DNA of 64,000 bases from Janibacter sp. HTCC2649 (GTDB lineage Bacteria; Actinomycetota; Actinomycetes; Actinomycetales; Dermatophilaceae), in assembly GCF_000152705.1 (NCBI RefSeq), contig NZ_CH672413.1:682001-746000 (forward strand). The letters run 5' to 3'. The translations under genes and the position numbers were made by a program. Below are positions 7,548-15,356 of this stretch, piece by piece (within the stretch, counting starts at the first letter, position 1; each line of letters starts with the position of its first letter). The notes under the pieces are model-generated. The model searched no databases. It was not told where the DNA came from and saw nothing but the letters and a program-made list of their open reading frames with translations.

Positions 7548-8996
7548 TCAGCTGGTGCTGACCGCGGTGTCGTCCACGACGAACGACGTCTGGAGCGAGG
7601 AGTCCTCGCTCAGGAGGAACTTCACGGCGACGGTCTTGCCCTTGTATGCCGTGAAGTTGAGTGACTTTTGCGCGTACGTCGCGTTGGCGCCCACGTTGGA
7701 GTACGTCGCCAGGGTTGTCGTCGTCGAGCCGTCGACGACCTGGACCTTCAACGTGTCGTATGCCGTGCTGCCGGACTCGGCTGTGTCCGTGCGCAACCAG
7801 AACGAGAGGTTCGCTGCGGTGACGGTCGAGGGGATCGCGACACTCTGCTGGATCGTCTCGGTCGAGGTCGAGCCGTTACCACCCAGCCACGCCTTCCACG
7901 TGCCCGTGCGGGCCGGACGAGCGGAGTTGTTGGTGATCGGACCCGACGTCCCGGTCCAGTTCACCGCGCCGGACTCGAAGCCGGGGTTGACGAGCAGGTT
8001 GCCGCCGGTGGGCGGCGTCGTCGTGCCGTAGTCCTTGGCGGCATACAGCCACAGCATGTGACCGATGAGGTCCACCCCGCGGTCGAGCGACGTCACGTTG
8101 ATGTTGCTGATTGTGTCGCATGACGAGTGGTAGCAGGGGTCGAACGCGCGACCCGCGGTTCCGCCCCACTTGGTGGCCTGGCTGCTGGACTTCAGCGTCT
8201 CGGCGCCACTGAAGATGCCGGCCGTGGCGATGCCGTACGACCGGAAGGCCGCGTGGTCGCTGCGACCCTGGACGTCGATGTACTCCCACGGAATGCCCTT
8301 GGAGGTGTACCAGGCCGTCAGCTCGTCGCGGGCGGCGTTGCCCGCGGCGTTGTCGTCATAGACGAAGTAGCCCGGGTTGGGCGACCCGATCATGTCGAAG
8401 TTCAGGTAGACCCGGATCTTGTTCTTCTCCGCGGTCGGCAGGCTGTTCATGTAGTACTTCGAGCCCAGGAGCCCGAGCTCCTCAGCACCCCAGAACCCGA
8501 TGCGAAGGCGACTCTTCGCACTCTGTCCGCTCGCGGCATACGCCAGAGCGGCCTCGAGCACTCCGGCGCTGCCGGAACCGTTGTCGTTGATGCCCGGGCC
8601 GTTCGACACGCTGTCGAGGTGGCCGCCGAGCATGACGACGTTGTTGGCGTCACCGGCCGGCCATTCGGCGATGAGGTTGGAGGACGTGCCGGCTGAGGTA
8701 CTGAAGTTCTGGACGGTCGTCGTGTAGCCAGCGGCGTCCAGCTTGCCCTTCACGTAGGTGATCGATGCGGTGTAGCCGGCCCGACCGGTGTAGCGGTTGC
8801 CGCCGTTCGCCGTCGCGATCGACTGCAGCTGGTTCAGGTGCGCCTGCGTGTTGGCGACCGAGATGTCAGGGCTGGCCGCAACCGCGGTGGCGCCTGCGGG
8901 GCGTGCCTGGGTGATGGGCGCTGCGGCGACCACGGTGGCCGCGGCGAGTGACGCGACGGCCAGTGGGGCGAGGAACTGTCGGACGTGTGAAGGCAT
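7548..8996 (-). CDS. Secreted M28 family aminopeptidase with C-terminal adhesion/carbohydrate-binding-like domain
   Basis: Related to the Streptomyces griseus leucine aminopeptidase type. Signal peptide to about residue 31, then the M28 domain with the five expected di-zinc ligands: H126 (GGHLDS), D138 (NDNGSG), E173 with catalytic E172 (GAEELG), D201 (FDMIGS) and H290 (YHSSCD). From about residue 330 a linker TTTPPTGG leads to a roughly 150-residue beta-rich module (starts NLLVNPGFESG) nearly identical to the C terminus of the neighbouring M4 peptidase. ATG 8996 has GGAGA upstream. It would trim peptides released by the flanking endoproteases. Confidence 0.95.
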   Translation of the reverse strand: MPSHVRQFLAPLAVASLAAATVVAAAPITQARPAGATAVAASPDISVANTQAHLNQLQSIATANGGNRYTGRAGYTASITYVKGKLDAAGYTTTVQNFSTSAGTSSNLIAEWPAGDANNVVMLGGHLDSVSNGPGINDNGSGSAGVLEAALAYAASGQSAKSRLRIGFWGAEELGLLGSKYYMNSLPTAEKNKIRVYLNFDMIGSPNPGYFVYDDNAAGNAARDELTAWYTSKGIPWEYIDVQGRSDHAAFRSYGIATAGIFSGAETLKSSSQATKWGGTAGRAFDPCYHSSCDTISNINVTSLDRGVDLIGHMLWLYAAKDYGTTTPPTGGNLLVNPGFESGAVNWTGTSGPITNNSARPARTGTWKAWLGGNGSTSTETIQQSVAIPSTVTAANLSFWLRTDTAESGSTAYDTLKVQVVDGSTTTTLATYSNVGANATYAQKSLNFTAYKGKTVAVKFLLSEDSSLQTSFVVDDTAVSTS

Positions 8997-9025
8997 GCGA
9001 GGTCTCCTTGTGGATGCAGCGAATG

Positions 9026-9064
9026 GGGCCGGGTCGGCGCCCGAGTGGAGCGCCGACCCGGCCC
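9026..9064 (-). terminator. Perfect 15-bp hairpin after the long M4 gene
   Basis: GGGCCGGGTCGGCGC (9026-9040) pairs exactly with 9050-9064 around a 9-nt loop, just past the M4 stop codon and before the M28 gene. No U-tract. Confidence 0.8.
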
Positions 9065-9072
9065 GGATCCGA

Positions 9073-11127
9073 CTAGCTGGTGGCCAGTGCCGTGTCGTCG
9101 ACGACGAACGACGTCTGCAGCGAGGAGTCCTCGTTCATGAGGTACTTCACGGTGATCGTCTTGCCCTTGTATGCCGTCACGTTGAACGACTTCTGGGTGT
9201 AGGTCGCGTTCGTCCCGACGTTGGAGTACGTCGCCAGGGTGGTGGTCGTCGAGCCGTCGACGACCTGGACCTTCATCGTGTCGTAGGCCGTGCTACCGGA
9301 CTCGGCCGTGTCAGTGCGCAGCCAGAACGACAGGGTTGCGGCGGTGACGGTCGACGGGATCGCGACGCTCTGCTGGACCGTCTCGGTCGAGGTCGAGCCG
9401 TTGCCACCGAGCCACGCCTTCCAGCTGCCGGTGCGTGCCGGGCGACCCGTGTTGTTGGTGATCGGGCCAGCGGTGCCGGTCCAGTTCACCGCGCCGGACT
9501 CGAAGCCCGGGTTGAGGAGCAGGTTGCCACCGGTGGGCGGCGGCGTGGTGCCACCGTCACAGGCCTCGGTGCCGGCCGGGACCGCGATGGCCGTGAAGGC
9601 CGCCTCGACCGACTTGCAGGTCTGGCTCGTGGCGCCATAGAGCTCCTTGGCCGATGCGATCGCAGCGTTGCGAGCGGCCGCGTAGTTGCTGCCCGAGGTC
9701 AGCTTGGTCGCCAGCGCGCGGTACCAGACCTTCTCGACGTTCGAGCGACCGGCGCCGGTGACGGCCGGAGCGCTGCCGCAGACCGGGCTGTTGTAGCTCA
9801 CGCCGTTGATCGTCTTGGCGCCCGAGCCCTCGGAGGCCATGTAGAACCAGTGGTTCAGCGCTCCCGAGGAGTAGTGCGGGTCGAGGTTCTTGGTGTTGGT
9901 CGACCAGCAGTCCGGGCTCGACCCGTCCTTGCTCGGCTTGTCCATGTAGCGCAGCGGGGTTCCGTTGCCGTTGATGTCGATCTTCTCGCCGATGAGGTAG
10001 TCGCCCACGTCGGTGGCGTTGCTGGCGTAGAACTCGACCGCGGTGCCGAAGATGTCCGACGTCGCCTCGTTGAGGCCGCCAGCGTCGCCGCTGTAGTCGA
10101 GGCCGGCGGTGTTCTCCGTGACACCGTGGCTCATCTCGTGGGCCGCAACATCGATCGAGGTGAGCGGGTGGGTGTTGCTGATCCCGTCGCCGTAGGTCAT
10201 CTGGGTGCCGTCCCAGAAGGCGTTGACGTAGGCGTTGCCGTAGTGGACGCGGCTGCGCGCACCGACTCCGGTGTTCCAGATGCCGGCGCGGCCGAGGACC
10301 GAGTTGTAGTAGGCGTAGGTCTTCTCGGCGCCGTACTGCGCGTCGACACCAGCCGTCTGGCGGTTGCTCGCTGCACCGCTGCCCCAGACGTTGTCGGCAT
10401 CGGTGAACTGCGTGCCCGTGCCGGACGTGCCGCCGTTGAGGTCGGTCGTGTAGTTGCCGAGCGAGTCCTTGAGCAGCCAGGAGCTGCCGGACTGGATCGT
10501 GTTGAGGGTGACGGTGCCGGAGTACATCGAGTTCCCGCTGCCCTCCTTGACCTCGTCCCACGAGTGGAGGATCGCGCCGGAGTCGGCATCGACAAGGGTG
10601 TGCAGACGGCTGGGCGTCTGGTTGGCCTTGATGCTCTCCGTGATGACCTCGTACGCGAGTCGGGGCGATGCGCCACCGGCCCACACGACGAGCTCACTGT
10701 CGGTTGCCTTGGCCGAGGCCTTCTTGCTCGCCACCGCAGAGGCGTCGGCGGCGCTCTTCTTCGGGGTCGTCGACGCAACCGCGGCCTTGCCGGAGGCGTT
10801 GAACTGGACGTCCTTCTTGGCACCGCTCTTGGACTTCGCCAGGACGAGGTCCCCACCGATGACGCGCAGACCCTTGAAGGTGCGGTCGTAGCGGATGTGC
10901 TGCGTGCCGTCCTTGTCCGTCAGGATCGACTTCACGACGAGCTTCTCGTCAGCCGACAGTCCCAGGGCTGCGTGGTCGCCTGCGGGGTCGGCCTTGGCGT
11001 TCGAGGTCATGGTCGGCCACGTCGTGTCCGCGCCAAGGGCTTGTGCCGAAGGGACGGCCAGGGAAAGGGCCAGAGGAAGGGCCAGGGCGGCGGTGACCGC
11101 CATTGCACCTGTGGATCGTCGATTCAC
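9073..11127 (-). CDS. Secreted M4 family metallopeptidase with C-terminal adhesion/carbohydrate-binding-like domain
   Basis: Second thermolysin-like protease, 684 aa. Signal peptide ends near AQA (about residue 30), then propeptide with FTP/PepSY features, then catalytic domain with HEMSH (H330, H334), E354 in NEATSD and the LNHWF histidine. After a linker TTPPPTGG at about 527 follows a 150-residue module shared almost word for word with the adjacent M28 peptidase. The GTG at 11127 (before NRRST) was chosen: it gives a proper signal peptide and has AGAGG upstream; the open frame further upstream is not protein-like. First gene of the peptidase island in its direction of transcription. Confidence 0.94.
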   Translation of the reverse strand: MNRRSTGAMAVTAALALPLALSLAVPSAQALGADTTWPTMTSNAKADPAGDHAALGLSADEKLVVKSILTDKDGTQHIRYDRTFKGLRVIGGDLVLAKSKSGAKKDVQFNASGKAAVASTTPKKSAADASAVASKKASAKATDSELVVWAGGASPRLAYEVITESIKANQTPSRLHTLVDADSGAILHSWDEVKEGSGNSMYSGTVTLNTIQSGSSWLLKDSLGNYTTDLNGGTSGTGTQFTDADNVWGSGAASNRQTAGVDAQYGAEKTYAYYNSVLGRAGIWNTGVGARSRVHYGNAYVNAFWDGTQMTYGDGISNTHPLTSIDVAAHEMSHGVTENTAGLDYSGDAGGLNEATSDIFGTAVEFYASNATDVGDYLIGEKIDINGNGTPLRYMDKPSKDGSSPDCWSTNTKNLDPHYSSGALNHWFYMASEGSGAKTINGVSYNSPVCGSAPAVTGAGRSNVEKVWYRALATKLTSGSNYAAARNAAIASAKELYGATSQTCKSVEAAFTAIAVPAGTEACDGGTTPPPTGGNLLLNPGFESGAVNWTGTAGPITNNTGRPARTGSWKAWLGGNGSTSTETVQQSVAIPSTVTAATLSFWLRTDTAESGSTAYDTMKVQVVDGSTTTTLATYSNVGTNATYTQKSFNVTAYKGKTITVKYLMNEDSSLQTSFVVDDTALATS

Positions 11128-11323
11128 GTCGTACCTCTTCTCGTTCGGACCGCACGGGATGACGTGCGATCGCGGGTGGAAGCGTCGTCCCCCTCCGGAG
11201 CGGCCTCGGGTGTGCCACGGGCTTCGGCGCGATCCGAACACAACTCGCCAGTAGTGGTGTGCGTCAACGAAACTGACCAACCTTTTGCCAAACTCACACT
11301 TTTCTTTGCAGTGGCACGACGTT

Positions 11324-11353
11324 GGTCAAGGCAGGGTCAAGGCTTGGTCAAGG
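11324..11353. repeat. Three direct repeats GGTCAAGG at 11-bp spacing
   Basis: GGTCAAGG occurs at 11324-11331, 11335-11342 and 11346-11353, i.e. one helical turn apart, in the 337-bp gap between the M4 gene (start 11127) and ctaA (start 11465). Such phased direct repeats are typical of OmpR-type activator sites (the PhoP PHO box is one known example with the same 11-bp period). The rest of the gap has an AT-richer segment at about 11275-11311 and an imperfect hairpin at about 11369-11408; no gene seen. Confidence 0.6.
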
Positions 11354-11451
11354 GGGTGACCCCCGACAGCGCGGGGGCCGCTGGAGATTTCCTCCAGCCC
11401 CTGCGCGACCACCGAGGAGGTGCACTGTCAGGCCCGCACACCGCGGTCACC

Positions 11452-11464
11452 TACCCTGCGTTAG
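11452..11464 (+). promoter_or_regulatory. Leaderless promoter of ctaA
   Basis: TACCCT at 11452-11457 stands 7 nt before the GTG at 11465; there is no Shine-Dalgarno sequence. Confidence 0.6.
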
Positions 11465-12367
11465 GTGAGCACGCTGATCTCCCGCAACCACCACCGCATC
11501 CTGTTCGCCAACCTTGTGGCCCAGGTGGCGATCATCGTCTCGGGCGGCCTCGTGCGCCTCACGGGCAGTGGGCTGGGCTGCCCGACCTGGCCCCAGTGCG
11601 TGCCCGGCTCCTACGTCCCGGTGCGGGAGCAGGCCGAGGGCTTCCACAAGGTCATCGAGTTCGGCAACCGCACCCTCACCAGCGTCCTCACGGTCATCGC
11701 CATCCTCACCGTCCTTGCCGTCTGGCAGTGCGCGCCGGTGCGGCGCCTCAAGATCGCGGCAGCCACGGTGCTCGGCGGCGTGATCTTCCAGGCGGCACTG
11801 GGCGGCGTCACCGTCCTCACCGAGCTCCACCCGGTGACGGTCGCGGCGCACTTCCTCGTCTCGGCGGGCCTCGTGGCGGCAGCGGCATACCTCTGGTTCG
11901 CCCGCAACGAGCGCGACGGCGAGCCGGTCTCGCTGGTTCCCGAGCTCGTGCGGCGGATCGCTTGGCTGACCTCCGGCGTCGGCGCGGTCGTGCTCGTCCT
12001 CGGCACCATCGTCACCGGTTCGGGTCCCCACTCCGGCGACGCCGACGCGCCCGCCCGGTTCGGCTTCGACCCCCGCACGATCTCCTGGCTGCACGCGGAT
12101 GCCGTGATGCTCTTCGTGGGTCTCGTCGTCGCCGTCTGGCTGGCGACCCGCCTCTCCCCTGCCCCGGCATCGGTCAGCTCGGCCTGGCGGGCGGTGCTGC
12201 TCGTCACGCTCGCGCAGGGACTCATCGGCTATGTCCAGTACCTCACCGACCTGCCGGAGGTCCTCGTCCTCACCCACATGCTGGGTGCTGCGGCGCTCAT
12301 CGTGGCCCTGACCAACGGTCTGCTCGCGCTGCGTCGCGTGTCACCCCACGATGTTGCACAAGAGTAG
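11465..12367 (+). CDS. ctaA: Heme A synthase (COX15/CtaA family)
   Basis: Membrane enzyme that oxidises the C8 methyl of heme O to the formyl of heme A for cytochrome aa3 oxidase. The 300-residue protein has about eight membrane segments and the family features GLVRLTGSGLGCPTWPQC near the N terminus and histidines in the helices (HKVIEFGNR, HPVTVAAHF, WLHADAV, LTHMLG) that act as heme ligands. A paired cysteine motif lies at CPTWPQC. The GTG at 11465 fits the leaderless pattern. Its pathway partner ctaB lies 1.9 kb away on the other strand. Confidence 0.93.
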   Translation: MSTLISRNHHRILFANLVAQVAIIVSGGLVRLTGSGLGCPTWPQCVPGSYVPVREQAEGFHKVIEFGNRTLTSVLTVIAILTVLAVWQCAPVRRLKIAAATVLGGVIFQAALGGVTVLTELHPVTVAAHFLVSAGLVAAAAYLWFARNERDGEPVSLVPELVRRIAWLTSGVGAVVLVLGTIVTGSGPHSGDADAPARFGFDPRTISWLHADAVMLFVGLVVAVWLATRLSPAPASVSSAWRAVLLVTLAQGLIGYVQYLTDLPEVLVLTHMLGAAALIVALTNGLLALRRVSPHDVAQE

Positions 12368-12396
12368 TTGCACAAGAGTTCTTGTGGGTTTATGGT
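12354..12396 (+). promoter_or_regulatory. Promoter and operator of the ArsR-type regulator
   Basis: TTGCAC (12368-12373), a 17-nt spacer and TATGGT (12391-12396) form a good promoter, 7 nt before the ATG at 12404 (leaderless). Inside the spacer lies the near-perfect palindrome CACAAGAGTTCTTGTG (12371-12386), and the half-site GTTGCACAAGAGT is repeated at 12354 and 12367. This looks like an autoregulatory site. Confidence 0.7.
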
Positions 12397-12403
12397 CGTG
12401 CGT

Positions 12404-13003
12404 ATGACCACACCTCAGACCCCCGGTCGGCGGTCCTCCGACGGCGTCCGGACGATCACGGATGCCAAGGCCCTCTCGGCCATGGCCAACGCCTTCCGCT
12501 CGCGCATGATGGATGCCCTCAAGGTGGATGGACCCTCGACCGCCTCCGCCCTCGCGGCCCGCACCGGGCAGGCCGTCGGCTCGGCGAGCCACCACCTCAA
12601 GGTGCTGAGTGAGGCCGGCCTCGTCGAGGAGGCCCCGGAGCTGGCCAAGGACCGTCGCGAACGGTGGTGGCGTCTGGTCGACCCCGGCACCCGGTGGTCG
12701 CGCGCCGACTTCGCGGACGACACCGCTGCGGTCACAGCGGCGTATGCCGCCGAGGCGCTCACCGTGCAGCGGCAGTTCGAGCGGGTCCAGGAATGGAACG
12801 CCAACGCCGCCACAGTGCCCGAGTGGGATGACGTGGCCTTCGCCACCCAGAACTGGATGCGCCTCTCCCCTGCGGAATTGCGAGAGGTCGCCGACGAGCT
12901 CGTCGAGGTTCTCGTGAGATGGAGTCAACGGCAGATCCCCGACGACGGCGTCGAGCGAGAACCGGTCTTCGTCTTCTCCCGTGGCTTCCCGGCCCAGCCG
13001 TGA
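12404..13003 (+). CDS. ArsR-type winged-helix transcriptional regulator
   Basis: About 199 aa. Residues 20-90 form a winged helix-turn-helix (ALSAMANAFRSRMMDAL, then SASALAARTGQAVGSASHHLKVL-like helices, ending in RRERWWRL), the HTH_20/ArsR type without a visible metal-binding cysteine motif. The C-terminal half is helical and may sense a small molecule. The ATG at 12404 is 7 nt after a -10 element. Its TGA overlaps the ATG of the MFS gene (TGATG), so it most likely controls that exporter and itself. Confidence 0.85.
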   Translation: MTTPQTPGRRSSDGVRTITDAKALSAMANAFRSRMMDALKVDGPSTASALAARTGQAVGSASHHLKVLSEAGLVEEAPELAKDRRERWWRLVDPGTRWSRADFADDTAAVTAAYAAEALTVQRQFERVQEWNANAATVPEWDDVAFATQNWMRLSPAELREVADELVEVLVRWSQRQIPDDGVEREPVFVFSRGFPAQP

Positions 13004-14316
13004 TGACGCCCATCGACGCCCTTGCGCCCCAGCCCACGTTGGCCCGCAACCGCAACTTCCGACTGCTGTGGATCGGCGAAGGTGTGAGCGTCCTCGGCTC
13101 GATGACGACCACCGTGATCTTCCCGCTCATGGCCGTGACCCAGTTCGACGCCGGACCCTTCTGGATGGGCATCCTGGCCGGCGCCATCTGGTTGCCGTGG
13201 CTCGTCCTCGGGCTCTTCGCCGGCACGTGGGTCGACCGATCGGACCCGCGCCGGATCATGATGCGGGCCGACCTCGTCGCCGCGGTCGTGGTGGCCACGG
13301 TGCCGGTGGCCTGGGCGCTCGGCGTCCTCACCCTCCCCCACCTCGTCCTCACCGCGCTGGGACTGGGCGGGTGCACGGTCTTCTTCCGGACGGCATACGC
13401 CGCGTTCGTTCCGCGGGTGGTGGCGAACCCGGACCTCGAACGCGCCAACGCTCGGATCTACGGCACCGAGTCAGCGATGCAGATCGGCGGCCCCGGCGTG
13501 GGCGGCCTTCTCGTGCAACTCTTCTCGGCCGCCTTCGCTGTCGTCATCGACGTCCTCAGCTTCGTCGTCTCCTGGGTGTGCCTCGCCCGGATGCGCCCCG
13601 AGGAGCTCGGCCCAGCGCCGGAGAAGCCAGCGCCGCAGTCGATGCTGCGACAGGTGCGTGAAGGGATCTCCATCGTCGCTCGCGACCCCTACCTCCGGTT
13701 CTTCTCCATCCAGGGCGGGCTGAGCAACTTCGCCCTCACGGGGTTCTGGGCCCTGATGGTGCTCTTCATGGTGCGCGACCTCGACCTCGAGCCGGGGGCC
13801 GTGGGTGTCGTCATGGCCCTGGGTTCGACGGGCGGCCTCCTGGGCGCCACCCTGGCCACCCGCACGACCCAGCGGCTCGGCAATGCCGGCGCTCTGCGGT
13901 GGCTCCAGGTTCTCGGCGGTCCGGTTGCCATCCTCGAGGGCCTGGCCTGGCCCGGGATCGGCGTGGTGCTGATCCCCGTGGGTGCCTTCCTCGTCGGCGT
14001 CGGAGTCGTCGGCGCCAACGTCGTGCGGTCGTCCTTCCGAGTGCGCTACACGCCGGCGGAACTCCTGGGTCGCACGACGGCAACCTCGTCGGTACTCAAC
14101 TTCGGGACGATGCCCCTGGCCGGGCTGGTGGCTGGAGGGCTCGGCACCTGGATCGGGGTGCGCGAGACCATCCTGCTCATGGCAGCGATCCACGCGCTCG
14201 TGTCGCTGTCCGTCTTCTTCGGCCCGTATCGCACGGGCCGCGACCTGCCCGATCAGCCGATGGCGAGGTGGACCAGCGGGTCGATGGCGACGGCCAGGAA
14301 GAGCAGCGTCACGTAG
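13003..14316 (+). CDS. MFS transporter (MFS_3 / EntS-like exporter)
   Basis: Twelve-helix major facilitator of 437 aa with the loop-2 motif [13 protein letters not shown] (the G-x3-D-R-x-G-R-R/K-type motif A). Coupled to the upstream ArsR regulator by TGATG. Substrate not deducible; relatives export drugs or siderophores. The last 20 or so residues (after [10 protein letters not shown]) are encoded antisense to the 3' end of ctaB, so the normal stop may have been lost and the tail extended; the two genes overlap by 64 bp. Confidence 0.88.
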   Translation: MTPIDALAPQPTLARNRNFRLLWIGEGVSVLGSMTTTVIFPLMAVTQFDAGPFWMGILAGAIWLPWLVLGLFAGTWVDRSDPRRIMMRADLVAAVVVATVPVAWALGVLTLPHLVLTALGLGGCTVFFRTAYAAFVPRVVANPDLERANARIYGTESAMQIGGPGVGGLLVQLFSAAFAVVIDVLSFVVSWVCLARMRPEELGPAPEKPAPQSMLRQVREGISIVARDPYLRFFSIQGGLSNFALTGFWALMVLFMVRDLDLEPGAVGVVMALGSTGGLLGATLATRTTQRLGNAGALRWLQVLGGPVAILEGLAWPGIGVVLIPVGAFLVGVGVVGANVVRSSFRVRYTPAELLGRTTATSSVLNFGTMPLAGLVAGGLGTWIGVRETILLMAAIHALVSLSVFFGPYRTGRDLPDQPMARWTSGSMATARKSSVT

Positions 14317-15239
14317 GTGATCGAGAAGTGGAAGAGCCTCATCGGCTTGAGCACCTTGGTCGCTGCACCGGTCTTGGCAAGGCGCAGGAGGCGGTGGGCC
14401 TCACCGATGAAGACGGCGCCACTCACGACCGCGGCCACGAGGTAGATCCAGCCCATGTCCGCGACGGGCACGAGGGCCAGGGACACGGCGACCATCACCC
14501 AGCTGTAGGCGACGATCTGGCGGGCAACGGCGATCGCGCCCCGCTCGACGGGAAGCATCGGCACGTGCGCGTTGGCGTAGTCGTCCTTGAAGGCCATGGA
14601 CAGCGGCCAGTAGTGCGGCGGGGTCCAGAAGAAGATGACGAGGAAGAGGATGACCGCAGGCCAGCCGACCGATCCGGTGACGGCGGACCATCCGATGAGC
14701 GTCGGCATACAGCCGGCGACGCCGCCCCAGACGATGTTCTGCGGGGTGCGGCGCTTGAGGATCATCGTGTAGAGCACGGCATACAGGACGATCGCCGCAA
14801 GGGACAGCAGGGCCGAGGCGACGTTGACGAAAACGACGAACCACGCCGTCGAGAGGACGGTGAGGGCGGCGCCAAAGACCAACCCGGCGCGGGGCGTGAT
14901 CTCGCCCGTCACCATGGGCCGCTTCTTGGTGCGATCCATGAGCGCGTCGATGTCGCGGTCGTAGACACAGTTGAAGGTGTTGGCAGCGCCAGCGCTGAGG
15001 GTGCCGCCGATGAGCGTCGCGACCACGAGCCAGAGGTTCGGAACCCCGCGCTCGGCCAGGAACATCACGGGAACCGTTGTCACGAGCAGCAACTCGATGA
15101 TCCGCGGCTTGGTGAGCGCGACGTAGTTGCCCACCGATCGCTTCCAGCCAGTCGTCGGCAAAGCCGGCGAGACGGTGCTGATCGGGGCGGTGGCCACAGC
15201 GTCCTTCGGAAGTAGTTCACGGTGCAGTGGGGCAGTCAA
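14253..15239 (-). CDS. ctaB: Protoheme IX farnesyltransferase (heme O synthase)
   Basis: UbiA-family prenyltransferase that adds farnesyl to heme b, giving heme O for CtaA. The two Asp-rich sites are visible: N-x3-D-x3-D ([13 protein letters not shown]) and KDDYANAH further on. About nine membrane segments; up to 328 aa. The start is uncertain: TTG at 15239 is the longest form with a TAGACT box (15254-15249) 9 nt before it, while an in-frame GTG at 15197 has AAGGAC just upstream. Divergent from tkt, the order commonly seen in actinobacteria. Confidence 0.92.
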   Translation of the reverse strand: MTAPLHRELLPKDAVATAPISTVSPALPTTGWKRSVGNYVALTKPRIIELLLVTTVPVMFLAERGVPNLWLVVATLIGGTLSAGAANTFNCVYDRDIDALMDRTKKRPMVTGEITPRAGLVFGAALTVLSTAWFVVFVNVASALLSLAAIVLYAVLYTMILKRRTPQNIVWGGVAGCMPTLIGWSAVTGSVGWPAVILFLVIFFWTPPHYWPLSMAFKDDYANAHVPMLPVERGAIAVARQIVAYSWVMVAVSLALVPVADMGWIYLVAAVVSGAVFIGEAHRLLRLAKTGAATKVLKPMRLFHFSITYVTLLFLAVAIDPLVHLAIG

Positions 15240-15296
15240 GACAACGTGAGTCTAACCGGGGCTGGACGTGGTCGCTCGCACCGGTGGGCGTCGGTC

Positions 15297-15302
15297 TAGG
15301 GT
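15297..15302 (+). promoter_or_regulatory. Candidate -10 of the tkt operon
   Basis: TAGGGT at 15297-15302 lies about 55 nt before the tkt GTG, which has its own AGAGAGG ribosome site. This makes it a leadered promoter for the whole pentose phosphate operon. Confidence 0.4.
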
Positions 15303-15356
15303 GGGAATCAAGTGATTGATCTTCATCACATTCGCTCGACGTCAGAGAGGCTCCAC

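Noticed and set aside
8797-12612. Very long open frame (1271 codons) on the plus strand across the peptidase island
   Set aside because: It is antisense to two well-supported secreted peptidases and then shifted against ctaA; its composition (Arg, Gly, Val runs) is that of a GC-rich shadow frame.
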